This document shows, one piece after another, positions 52,117 to 59,245 of a DNA stretch of 59,783 nt; the stretch's first letter is position 1, and every line of letters begins with the position of its first letter. This DNA is from Actinomycetes bacterium (lineage in GTDB: Bacteria; Actinomycetota; Actinomycetes; Propionibacteriales; Nocardioidaceae): the NCBI GenBank assembly GCA_023460975.1, contig JAEWOG010000042.1, positions 1 through 59,783 on the forward strand, given 5' to 3'. The notes beneath the pieces were generated by a model. The model ran no database searches. It saw only the letters and a program-made list of their open reading frames with translations, and was not told the DNA's origin. Position numbers and translations under genes: made by a program.

Positions 52117-52190
52117 CCGCTCAGGCGGGGATACCGTCACGTTGTGGCCTTTGCAAAGGGCACAAGGTGCCAACATCCCCGCCTGAGCGG
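52117..52190. repeat. 74-bp nested, symmetric dyad
   Basis: Outer arms of 16 bp, CCGCTCAGGCGGGGAT (52117-52132) and its perfect complement (52175-52190), flank two 9-base spacers and a central 24-bp near-palindrome TTGTGGCCTTTG/CAAAGGGCACAA (52142-52165, one mismatch). Both dyads share the centre 52153.5. The right arm extended to 52194, ATCCCCGCCTGAGCGGGGAT, is itself a hairpin. Function unknown. Confidence 0.85.
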
Positions 52191-52216
52191 GGATCCTCCG
52201 CGCGGCGACAGGCAGC

Positions 52217-52234
52217 CCTGGGGGAAGCCCCGGG
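52217..52234 (-). terminator. Probable terminator after wzt
   Basis: CCTGGGG (52217-52223) pairs with CCCCGGG (52228-52234) through seven pairs including one wobble, loop of four. It lies just beyond the wzt stop at 52242. Confidence 0.4.
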
Positions 52235-52241
52235 CGGGACG

Positions 52242-53015
52242 TCAGATGTCGGCGCCGAGGCCGTCGTCGTGCGTGGTGCCGTCGGACTCGTCATCGTCGT
52301 ACTGGAGGAAGGCGATGCCCTCGTCAACGCCTCCGTCGAACGTGAGACGCCCCTTCTCCAGGACCAGTACGCGCGTGCACAGGGAGCGTACGGAACCCGC
52401 AGCGTGGGAGACGTAGAAGATGGTGCACCCGGAGTTGCGCACCTCCTCCATCTTCTTCTTGCACTTGCGCTTGAACGGCCGGTCCCCCACCGCCAGGGCC
52501 TCGTCCGCGATGAAGATGTCGGAGTCGACGTGGATCGCCACGGAGAAGCCCAGGCGGGCCTTCATGCCGGAGGAGTAGTACGCCACCGGGGTGTCGAGGA
52601 ACTTGCCCAGCTCGGAGAACTCGACGATCTCGTCGAACTTGCGCGCCGTCTCGGCCTTGCTCATGCCCAGGATGGCTGCGTTGAGGCGCAGGTTGTCGCG
52701 CCCGCTCAGGTTCATGTCAAAACCGGCGCCAGTCGCGATCAGGCCCGCGATCCGACCGCGCGTGAGCATGGTGCCCTCGTCGGGCCGCATGACCCCGCTC
52801 ACGAGCTTGAGCAGCGTCGACTTGCCGGAGCCGTTGAGGCCCATGAGGCCGATCGCCTCGCCCTCCTGGACGGTGAAGGACACGTCGTCGACAGCGTTGA
52901 ACTTGTCGTGCGTCTTGCGCCCGCGCGCCTTGGCGAGCGCGATCTGCTTCAGCGACCGGTGGTACTGCATGGTGAAGGTCTTGGTGACGCCGTGCGCCTC
53001 GATGAAGTTCGCCAT
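52242..53015 (-). CDS. wzt: Polysaccharide-export ABC transporter ATPase (Wzt-like)
   Basis: A 257-residue nucleotide-binding protein. Walker A GLNGSGKST is at residues 59-67, signature YSSGM at 147-151, Walker B with catalytic Glu in IFIADEAL (E172), and a switch His in YVSHAA. It ends without the C-terminal carbohydrate-binding domain of classical Wzt, as in the mycobacterial galactan exporter (Rv3781) and teichoic-acid exporter ATPases. It powers export of a lipid-linked polymer. ATG 53015 overlaps the wzm stop by one base (TGATG). Confidence 0.9.
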   Translation of the reverse strand: MANFIEAHGVTKTFTMQYHRSLKQIALAKARGRKTHDKFNAVDDVSFTVQEGEAIGLMGLNGSGKSTLLKLVSGVMRPDEGTMLTRGRIAGLIATGAGFDMNLSGRDNLRLNAAILGMSKAETARKFDEIVEFSELGKFLDTPVAYYSSGMKARLGFSVAIHVDSDIFIADEALAVGDRPFKRKCKKKMEEVRNSGCTIFYVSHAAGSVRSLCTRVLVLEKGRLTFDGGVDEGIAFLQYDDDESDGTTHDDGLGADI

Positions 53016-53911
53016 CACAAACGCTCCGCAATCCCGCGCTCGAGGCGCGTGAACAGCCGCTGGGATGCCCACAGCAGCGCCAGGCACACGCCAAGCATGA
53101 TGAATCCCCGCTCCCACAGGTCCGCCGGCATGTGGTCCCGGATCAGAGCATCCTGGTCCTCGACCGTGCCCACCCAGAAGCAGCGCTGCATCAGCAGCAC
53201 GGCCTCGGTGACGGGGTTGAGCATGTACAGCTGAACCGCCCACTCCTTGCCGTGGAACCGATCCGCCACCATCGAGAACGGGTACATCATCGGCACACTG
53301 AAGGTGACGAACTGGTTGAGCGTCTGAACGATCTTGCCGAAGTCGCGCAGGTACACGTTCGCCACACTGAACATCAGGGCCAGCGCCGTGCCCAGCGTCG
53401 CGATCAACAAGAAGCCCAGCACTCCAGCCGCCAGCCCCACCGAGTCGGGCTGCCAGCCCACCAACAGGCAGGCGATCACCAGGATCACCAGCATCGGGCC
53501 CGTGTGCCACAGGCCCAGGAGGACCCGCGAGACCGGGAACAACTCCTTGGGCATCGCCAACTTGGTGATCAGCGACCGGTTGGACACCAGCGACTGCGTT
53601 CCGCCGTTGAATGCCTCGGAGAAGAAGTGCACGAGCACCATCGCCGCGAACAGGTGGATGGCGAAGTTCGGCGTCGTGTCCGCCTGCCGCGCCATGAACA
53701 CCTGGAACACGAAGTAGAACATGAAGAAGCGCACCAGCGGCTGGAGGTAGCTCCACGCCCAACCCAGTGCGGTCCCCTGGTAGCGGGACTGCATCGTGTT
53801 GTGGACGATCATGCCCAGCAGGTAGCGCCGCTTCCAGACCCCGGCCAGGCCGGACTCAGCAGAGGGCGGGGCGAGGGGCGGCAACTCCTGCTCGGGTGTG
53901 CGCTTGCTCAT
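53015..53911 (-). CDS. wzm: Polysaccharide-export ABC transporter permease (Wzm-like)
   Basis: A 298-residue membrane protein of the ABC-2 family with about six transmembrane segments (FFMFYFVFQVFMA, FAIHLFAAMVLVHFF, GPMLVILVIACLLVGW, AAGVLGFLLIATLGTALALM, FVTFSVPMMYPFSMV, FIMLGVCLALLWAS). The family feature KRRYLLGMIVHNTMQSRYQG opens the first membrane module, and YLNP-like YMLNPVTEAV is present. It forms the translocation path with Wzt for a lipid-linked polysaccharide. It overlaps glfT2 by ATGA, in the same operon. Confidence 0.9.
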   Translation of the reverse strand: MSKRTPEQELPPLAPPSAESGLAGVWKRRYLLGMIVHNTMQSRYQGTALGWAWSYLQPLVRFFMFYFVFQVFMARQADTTPNFAIHLFAAMVLVHFFSEAFNGGTQSLVSNRSLITKLAMPKELFPVSRVLLGLWHTGPMLVILVIACLLVGWQPDSVGLAAGVLGFLLIATLGTALALMFSVANVYLRDFGKIVQTLNQFVTFSVPMMYPFSMVADRFHGKEWAVQLYMLNPVTEAVLLMQRCFWVGTVEDQDALIRDHMPADLWERGFIMLGVCLALLWASQRLFTRLERGIAERL

Positions 53912-55959
53912 CGAGGTTCGGGCTCTCCTGCCGACTCGTCGACGTACGGGGCGAAGGTCTTCTCCCAGGTCTCCGGCGAGGTGATCTCACCCAGCGCCTC
54001 GCGGTACTCCTTGGCCAGGCGCGGCCACTCGCGGTGCAGGCGCGCGTGCATCTCGACGGTGCGCTTGAGCAGGCTGCGGTACTCCTCCGGGTCGCGCTGG
54101 TAGAGCGCCACCGACTGGCCGTCGTTCATGGAGACCACGACCGAGTCGTACTTGACCAGGTTCATCCAGCCGGCGTCCATGGCCGTGATCTCGGCCTCGG
54201 GGTAGGTACGCGAGAGCTTGCGGATGGGCCGCATCTGGCGAATCGGCGCCAGCAGCGCCCCCACCTTGACCGCCATCGCTCCGGGGAGCTCGATGTCGTC
54301 CTTGCCCTTCTTCGGCGGCTTGTGACGCCGTACGGGGGGCAACTCGTCGCGATCGGTGTGCAGGTTCGCGTCGGTGAACTGCTTGCGGAACGCGTTCACC
54401 TCAGCCAACTTGGTCCCCAACTCCTCGTGGAGGCGGTGCGGACCAGCCAGCACGTCCTCCAGCGCCTTGTGGCGCAACTCGGCGGTGGAGTACTGCAGGG
54501 ATGCCAGGTGCTTGATCTGGTGGTTGAAGCTCTCCATGACCATGCGCCCACCGCGCTCGTACGGCGAGTGCAGCAGCGCCGCGATGAACCGGTTGCGCTG
54601 GTGGAAGTACGCCTGCCAGTCGACGCCGTCGTTCTTGTCGCTCCACGGCACGTGCCACACGGCAGCGCCGGGGAAGCTCACGGTCGGGAAGCCGGCCTGC
54701 TTGGCCCGCAGCCCGAACTCGGAGTCATCCCACTTGATGAACAGCGGCAGGGACAGCCCCACCTGCTCCAGGACCACCCGCGGGATCAGGCAGGAGAACC
54801 ACCCGTTGAAGTCGACGTCGGCACGCTTGTGCAGCCAGCGTGAGGAGCGCAGGTTGCGCGCGCCGAAGTCCCAGTCGCTGTAGCCGTCGAGGCGGGTCTG
54901 CCACCAGAAGCGCCACGGCTGGACGATCTCGCCGAACGAGTGCAGGCGCGAGCGCGAGTAGATGTTGAACATGTGCCCGCCCACGATCGTGGGACGGCGT
55001 GCCAGGTCACCGAACGTGATCGCCCGAATGATGCCCTCGGGCTCGCAGATCACGTCGTCGTCCATCATGAGCGCGTACGTGGCCGTGCCCTTGCGCACGG
55101 ACTCGAGCTGACCGCGGGCGTACCCACCCGAGCCGCCGAGGTTGCCCTGCTCGATGACCCGCAGGTGCTCGCCCAGCGACTCTGCCGCAGCGGGGAAGAA
55201 CTCCGAGGCCGTGACGGGCTTGGTGCCCTGCTCCATCACCATCACGGTGTCGAGGTAGGGGCGCAGGCCCTCGTCGTCGGCGAGCTGGCCGATGAGCTTG
55301 GCGCAGAAGTCGGGGCGGTTCATCGTGGTGATGCAGATGTCCGCGGTCCCGTGCTGGGCACGATCGGCGGGCACCTGGGCCGTCCACTCGGCGGAGCGGA
55401 CGACGGCCTCGTCGTCGCCGGCGACGACGTCGTACCAGTACCAGCCGCCGTCGACGAACGGCTTGAGGGTCAGGTCGAAGGAGAAGACTCCCCTGCCCGA
55501 CTCATCCACCGTGGCGGACTCGACGCGCTGGCTGTGGCCGGGCGCCATCGACTTGAAGACCGTGACCGAGGCGCCGCGGCCCTCGACCTCCACGGTGAGC
55601 TCCACGTCGTCGACGACCGTCCAGCGACGCCAGTACGACGCCGGGAAGGCGTTGAAGTAGGTGCCGAACGACATCGTCTGGCCCGGCTCCACCTTGACGG
55701 CGGTACGCGAGACGATCTGGTCAGGGTGCAGCTTGCGCCCCGTCGAGGTCGACTGGCGGATCGCCGCGTTGTTGAGGTCCTTGGCCGCCTTGTTGCCGCC
55801 CACCTCGTAACGCGAGGTGTCGAGCTTGGCTTCCTCGAGGTCCACGTACAGGGCGAAGGACGTGGTGTCCTTGTCGGTCGGGAAGATCTGACGCTGCAGC
55901 AGCCGCGTCGCCGTCTCGGTGCCCGGGGTGGTTCCGGTCTGCGTCTCCTGGGTGCTCAC
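53908..55959 (-). CDS. glfT2: Galactofuranosyltransferase GlfT2
   Basis: A 683-residue GT2 enzyme. An N-terminal beta-rich domain (residues 1 to about 200) precedes the catalytic GT-A fold with metal-binding DDD (300-302, MMDDDVICEP), W410-D411-D412 in FIKWDDSEFG (acceptor base), and H436 in AVWHVPW; these match the GlfT2 catalytic layout. A C-terminal helical part follows. GlfT2 polymerises alternating beta-1,5/1,6 galactofuranose using UDP-Galf. Length and motifs closely resemble mycobacterial GlfT2. GTG 55959 overlaps the glf stop by GTGA. Confidence 0.93.
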   Translation of the reverse strand: MSTQETQTGTTPGTETATRLLQRQIFPTDKDTTSFALYVDLEEAKLDTSRYEVGGNKAAKDLNNAAIRQSTSTGRKLHPDQIVSRTAVKVEPGQTMSFGTYFNAFPASYWRRWTVVDDVELTVEVEGRGASVTVFKSMAPGHSQRVESATVDESGRGVFSFDLTLKPFVDGGWYWYDVVAGDDEAVVRSAEWTAQVPADRAQHGTADICITTMNRPDFCAKLIGQLADDEGLRPYLDTVMVMEQGTKPVTASEFFPAAAESLGEHLRVIEQGNLGGSGGYARGQLESVRKGTATYALMMDDDVICEPEGIIRAITFGDLARRPTIVGGHMFNIYSRSRLHSFGEIVQPWRFWWQTRLDGYSDWDFGARNLRSSRWLHKRADVDFNGWFSCLIPRVVLEQVGLSLPLFIKWDDSEFGLRAKQAGFPTVSFPGAAVWHVPWSDKNDGVDWQAYFHQRNRFIAALLHSPYERGGRMVMESFNHQIKHLASLQYSTAELRHKALEDVLAGPHRLHEELGTKLAEVNAFRKQFTDANLHTDRDELPPVRRHKPPKKGKDDIELPGAMAVKVGALLAPIRQMRPIRKLSRTYPEAEITAMDAGWMNLVKYDSVVVSMNDGQSVALYQRDPEEYRSLLKRTVEMHARLHREWPRLAKEYREALGEITSPETWEKTFAPYVDESAGEPEPR

Positions 55960-57131
55960 TCGTCCACGCCTCCGCTCTTGAAGGGCTCGCCCTCGGCAAA
56001 GTGCGGCCGGATCTTGTTGTCGAACATGGACAGCGCAGAGCCGATGGCCATGTGCATGTCGAGGTACTTGTAGGTGCCCAGGCGACCGCCGAACAGCACC
56101 ATGGGCTCCGCCTTGGCCAACTCGCGGTACTTGAGGAGCTTGGCGCGGTCGTCAGCGGTGTTGATCGGGTAGTACGGCTCGTCGCCCTCCTCGGCGAAGC
56201 GGCTGTACTCGTGGACCACGATCGTCTTGCCGGCGAGGTACGTGCGCTCGGGGTGCAGGTGCTTGAACTCCAGGACGCGCGTGTACGGCAGTTCCGGGTC
56301 GTTGGCATTGACCACGCCCGTGCCCTGGAAGTCGTCGACGTCGAGCGTCTCCTGCTCCAGGTCGATCGTGCGCCACGACAGGCGGCCCTCGGAGTTGCCG
56401 AAGTACTCGTCAACGGGGCCCGTGTAGACGATCGGGACGGTGCCCTTGAAGTCGTCGATGACGTCGAAGAAGTCGACGTCCAGACGGACCTCGATGTTCT
56501 CGTGGTCGACCATCCGCTCCAACCACGCCGTGTAGCCGTCCTTGGGAAGGCCCTCGTAGGTGTCGTTGAAGTAGCGGTTGTCGAAGGTGTAGCGGACCGG
56601 GAGCCGGGTGATGATGTCCGGGCTCAGCTCCTTGGGGTCGGTCTGCCACTGCTTGCCCGTGTAGCCCTTGACGAAGGCCTCGTACAGCGGGCGGCCGATC
56701 AGACTGATCGCCTTCTCCTCGAGGTTCTTCGCCTCCGAGGTGGTGAACTCGCTGGCCTGCTCGGCAATCAGCGCGCGCGCCTCGTCCGGCGAGAAGCTCT
56801 TGCCGAAGAACTGGTTGATCAGGCCCAGGTTCATCGGGAACGAGTAGACCTGGCCCTGGTACTTCGCGAACACGCGGTGGGAGTAGTTGGTGAACTCGGT
56901 GAACCGGTTCACGTACTCCCACACCCGCTTGTTGGAGGTGTGGAACAGGTGGGTGCCGTACTTGTGGACCTCGATGCCGGTCTCGGCGTCGAACTCGCTG
57001 TACGCGTTGCCGCCGATGTGGCTGCGGCGCTCAAGCACCAGAACCTTCAGTCCGAGGTCAGCGGCACAGCGCTCTGCGATGGTCAGTCCGAACAGTCCGG
57101 AACCGACGATGACGATGTCGGGGTTCGACAA
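55956..57131 (-). CDS. glf: UDP-galactopyranose mutase
   Basis: A 391-residue flavoenzyme that interconverts UDP-galactopyranose and UDP-galactofuranose, the donor for GlfT2. The FAD-binding motif IVGSGLFGLTIAERCA lies at the N-terminus, followed by EVHKYGTHLFHT and RWEYVN-like RVWEYVNRF; later GRLGTYKYLDMH and the flavin/substrate Arg positions are conserved. Start is TTG 57131, with AGGAG nine bases upstream and -10 TAGACT at 57165. It is the first gene of the glf-glfT2-wzm-wzt unit. Confidence 0.95.
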   Translation of the reverse strand: MSNPDIVIVGSGLFGLTIAERCAADLGLKVLVLERRSHIGGNAYSEFDAETGIEVHKYGTHLFHTSNKRVWEYVNRFTEFTNYSHRVFAKYQGQVYSFPMNLGLINQFFGKSFSPDEARALIAEQASEFTTSEAKNLEEKAISLIGRPLYEAFVKGYTGKQWQTDPKELSPDIITRLPVRYTFDNRYFNDTYEGLPKDGYTAWLERMVDHENIEVRLDVDFFDVIDDFKGTVPIVYTGPVDEYFGNSEGRLSWRTIDLEQETLDVDDFQGTGVVNANDPELPYTRVLEFKHLHPERTYLAGKTIVVHEYSRFAEEGDEPYYPINTADDRAKLLKYRELAKAEPMVLFGGRLGTYKYLDMHMAIGSALSMFDNKIRPHFAEGEPFKSGGVDE

Positions 57132-57164
57132 GGCAATGAACTCCTGTGTGTAGAGGCGGCGTCG

Positions 57165-57170
57165 AGTCTA
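57165..57170 (-). promoter_or_regulatory. -10 element of the glf operon
   Basis: Minus-strand TAGACT overlaps the stop codon of the upstream glycosyltransferase gene (57168-57170), predicting transcription from about 57158 and a 27-base leader. This gives glf-glfT2-wzm-wzt its own promoter in addition to read-through. Confidence 0.45.
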
Positions 57171-58088
57171 GCCAGCAGGGGGCACGGAATCGGGAACGTG
57201 ACGCATGCCCCACGCGGAACGCATGGCACGGATCACGTTGCGCGCCTCCCCCAACCCACCCCGTACGGGGCTGAGCAGGACGACGGCGAGCGTGATCAGA
57301 AGCGGCTTGAGGCGGACCAGCGGGTTCGCTCCGTAGCGCAGGTGCACGACGAAGAGGTTGCGGTACATGTAGAACCCCTTCCAGCCCGACAGGTCGTGCT
57401 GCTGGTTGAAGTCCAGCTGCCGTACGAGCACCGCGTCGCGCAGCGCCCAGATGGTGCGCCCGGTCCGCCGGATCCGCAGGGCGTAGTCCACGTCGTCGTA
57501 GAAGATGAAGTACGAGTCATCAGGCAGGCCGATCTCATCGACCACGCCACGCCGGAACATGAAGCCCTCGAAGGCGACGTTCTCAACAGCGACACGCTCG
57601 GGCATCTCGGCTCGCGTCGCGTACGTGCTGTCCACCGACGCCGTCTTGGGGCGGATGGCGAGCGGGTTGGTCAGGTCGAAGCGGATCGCGGCCTTCTCGA
57701 CCAGCACCCCCGCGAGATCCTCGCGCACCACCATGAGCGCATCCTCGTCCGCTGCCATCAGCACTGCCAGACATTCCGGCGCAGCCACCACGTCGTCGTC
57801 GATGAGCCAGATGCGGTCATGTCCGGCGTCGTACGCGGCCTTCGTGCCGAGGTGGAACCCTCCGGCACCGCCCAGGTTCTCCGCGCTGGTGATGACCTCC
57901 AGCGGCAGGTCCGTACGGCTCGCCAGGACCTCGGCGGTGTGGTCGGTGCTGGCGTTGTCGACGACGAAGACCACGTCGGGCGCATGCGTCTGCACGGCCA
58001 GCCCGTCCAGGGAGCGTGCCAGCAGGTCGGCGCGGTTGTAGGTGACGATGACGACGGCCACCGTCTCGGTGCGACTGGCGTCCGTCAC
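57168..58088 (-). CDS. Family 2 glycosyltransferase, GlfT1-like
   Basis: A 306-residue GT-A enzyme: VAVVIVTYNRADLL (nucleotide-binding strand), VVDNASTDHT, GGAGGFHLGTK, then the DxD-type IWLIDDDVVAAPE, with FIFYDDVDYALRIRRTG as the acceptor-base region. A C-terminal membrane-associated part (LVRLKPLLITLAVVLLSP) follows. It resembles GlfT1, which adds the first galactofuranoses to the lipid-linked primer. Start GTG 58088 overlaps the stop of the next glycosyltransferase gene by GTGA. Confidence 0.8.
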   Translation of the reverse strand: MTDASRTETVAVVIVTYNRADLLARSLDGLAVQTHAPDVVFVVDNASTDHTAEVLASRTDLPLEVITSAENLGGAGGFHLGTKAAYDAGHDRIWLIDDDVVAAPECLAVLMAADEDALMVVREDLAGVLVEKAAIRFDLTNPLAIRPKTASVDSTYATRAEMPERVAVENVAFEGFMFRRGVVDEIGLPDDSYFIFYDDVDYALRIRRTGRTIWALRDAVLVRQLDFNQQHDLSGWKGFYMYRNLFVVHLRYGANPLVRLKPLLITLAVVLLSPVRGGLGEARNVIRAMRSAWGMRHVPDSVPPAG

Positions 58089-59020
58089 GACAGGAACCTC
58101 CGGTGTCCAGTGAAGTCTCCACGCACGCCGGCGAGGAAGCCCCGCACGCTCAGCCGCAGTCGGGCCGCGTTGGGGCGCGTGAAGGTGTAGAACCACACCG
58201 TCTTGGCCACGAAGGCCAGGGCGTGGGGCAACCCCGCGTACGTACGCAGGTTGACGAGGTTGTTGCGCGCCATGCAGTAGTGCTTGAGGTCGCTGGGGCT
58301 GTGGTTGTAGGTCGTGCGACCGAACGCCATGGGCGTGCCCAGTTCGCCGACCGAGGGGTGCCGGAAGGTGGCGTCCACGACCGTGGCCGTACGAGCCCCC
58401 GCGGCCATCGCCCGCAGGCGGTACTCGTGGTCGTCGCCCCAGATGAAGAACTCCTCGCGCGGCAGGCCGATGCGCTCCACCAGCGCGCGAGTGACGAGTA
58501 CGCCGTTGAAGGGGATCACGACGTCTCGGATCAGGCCGTCGACGGCCGCCGCGCGGACCTCCCCCATGCCGTGGACGACCCTGGTCCCCCCGGGAAGGCG
58601 AATGGGGAAGACGAGGCGCTCGGGGTCGTCGCGGTCGACGACCGCAGGGCCCCAGAAGTCGAGGTCGTCGCGGCGCAGCAACACGTCGAGACAATCAGGC
58701 GCAGGCACCCCGTCGTCGTCCATCAGCCAGATCAGGTCGGCATCAGTCCCGACTGCCGCAGCGAGGCCGGCGTTGAAGCCGCCGGCGCCGCCCGTGTTGG
58801 ACTCCAGCAGCACGGGGCGGCAGAAGTCATCCGCCTGGGCAAGCAACCACTCGCCCGTCCCGTCCGTCGAGGCGTTGTCGACGACGTAGACGCCGCTGAG
58901 GCCCTCAGTGCCGCGCAGGGCGGCCACAAGGCCCCGTACGAGGTCGAGACGGTTGTACGTGACCACGACACCGACCACGCGCCTGGCAGCGGGACGGTCA
59001 GGGGCACTCACATCGCCCAC
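58085..59020 (-). CDS. Family 2 glycosyltransferase, rhamnosyl/galactofuranosyl type
   Basis: A 311-residue GT-A enzyme paralogous to its neighbour: VVGVVVTYNRLDLV, VYVVDNASTDGT, GGAGGFNAGL, IWLMDDDGVPAPD, with EFFIWGDDHEYRLRAM as the acceptor-base region. It may act as GlfT1 or as the preceding sugar transferase. The C-terminus ends ARLRLSVRGFLAGVRG. GTG 59020 has no clear ribosome-binding site, and the palindrome ACCCTAGGGT lies immediately upstream. First gene of the long minus-strand galactan block. Confidence 0.8.
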   Translation of the reverse strand: MGDVSAPDRPAARRVVGVVVTYNRLDLVRGLVAALRGTEGLSGVYVVDNASTDGTGEWLLAQADDFCRPVLLESNTGGAGGFNAGLAAAVGTDADLIWLMDDDGVPAPDCLDVLLRRDDLDFWGPAVVDRDDPERLVFPIRLPGGTRVVHGMGEVRAAAVDGLIRDVVIPFNGVLVTRALVERIGLPREEFFIWGDDHEYRLRAMAAGARTATVVDATFRHPSVGELGTPMAFGRTTYNHSPSDLKHYCMARNNLVNLRTYAGLPHALAFVAKTVWFYTFTRPNAARLRLSVRGFLAGVRGDFTGHRRFLS

Positions 59021-59074
59021 CCTAGGGTGTGGGCGCTCACGCGGCCGAAGTGGCCGCCGCCGACCGAGCCTCGA

Positions 59075-59099
59075 TCGCTGGTTGAGCTTGTCGAAACCA
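59075..59099. repeat. REP-like element, short form
   Basis: The end motifs TGGTTGAGC and GTCGAAACCA enclose TT. The same ends occur in the longer copy at 59127-59172. Such GGTTGAGC/TCGAAACC elements are dispersed repeats in Nocardioidaceae-type genomes (recollection of the pattern, not searched). Confidence 0.6.
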
Positions 59100-59126
59100 C
59101 AAGCCCCGCTGGCCGAACGCGATCAC

Positions 59127-59172
59127 CGCTGGTTGAGCAGAGACGAGCGCCAGCGAGGAACGTGTCGAAACC
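59127..59172. repeat. REP-like element, long form with internal stem
   Basis: CGCTGGTTGAGC at the left and GTGTCGAAACC at the right enclose a GC-rich insert with the near-palindrome GAGCGCCAGCGAGG. It is separated from the short form by 27 bases. Confidence 0.6.
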
Positions 59173-59232
59173 CCACCCCGCCGAGAGTCCACAGGCGCGG
59201 CCCTGAGGGGTGACGTGGACCCCAGAACCGAC

Positions 59233-59238
59233 TAGACT
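59233..59238 (+). promoter_or_regulatory. -10 element, leaderless start of the DUF222 gene
   Basis: TAGACT ends seven bases before ATG 59246, with no Shine-Dalgarno. Confidence 0.55.
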
Positions 59239-59245
59239 CGAACAC

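Larger units (their letters stand above)
51878..52241. other. 364-base intergenic region between amidase and wzt
   Basis: From the amidase side it holds the amidase promoter region with GTCACA repeats (51907-51948), an AT-richer stretch (51955-51995), an unassigned GC-rich stretch, then the nested 74-bp dyad (52117-52190) and a GC hairpin (52217-52234) after wzt. I looked for a c-di-AMP (ydaO) riboswitch and found no match. No ORF with coding character was seen. Confidence 0.6.

Noticed and set aside
52117..52194. CRISPR-like repeats (ATCCCCGCCTGAGCGG resembles hairpin repeats of type I-E arrays)
   Set aside because: There are only two copies, in inverted rather than direct orientation, with a palindromic centre instead of a unique spacer, and no cas gene in the window.
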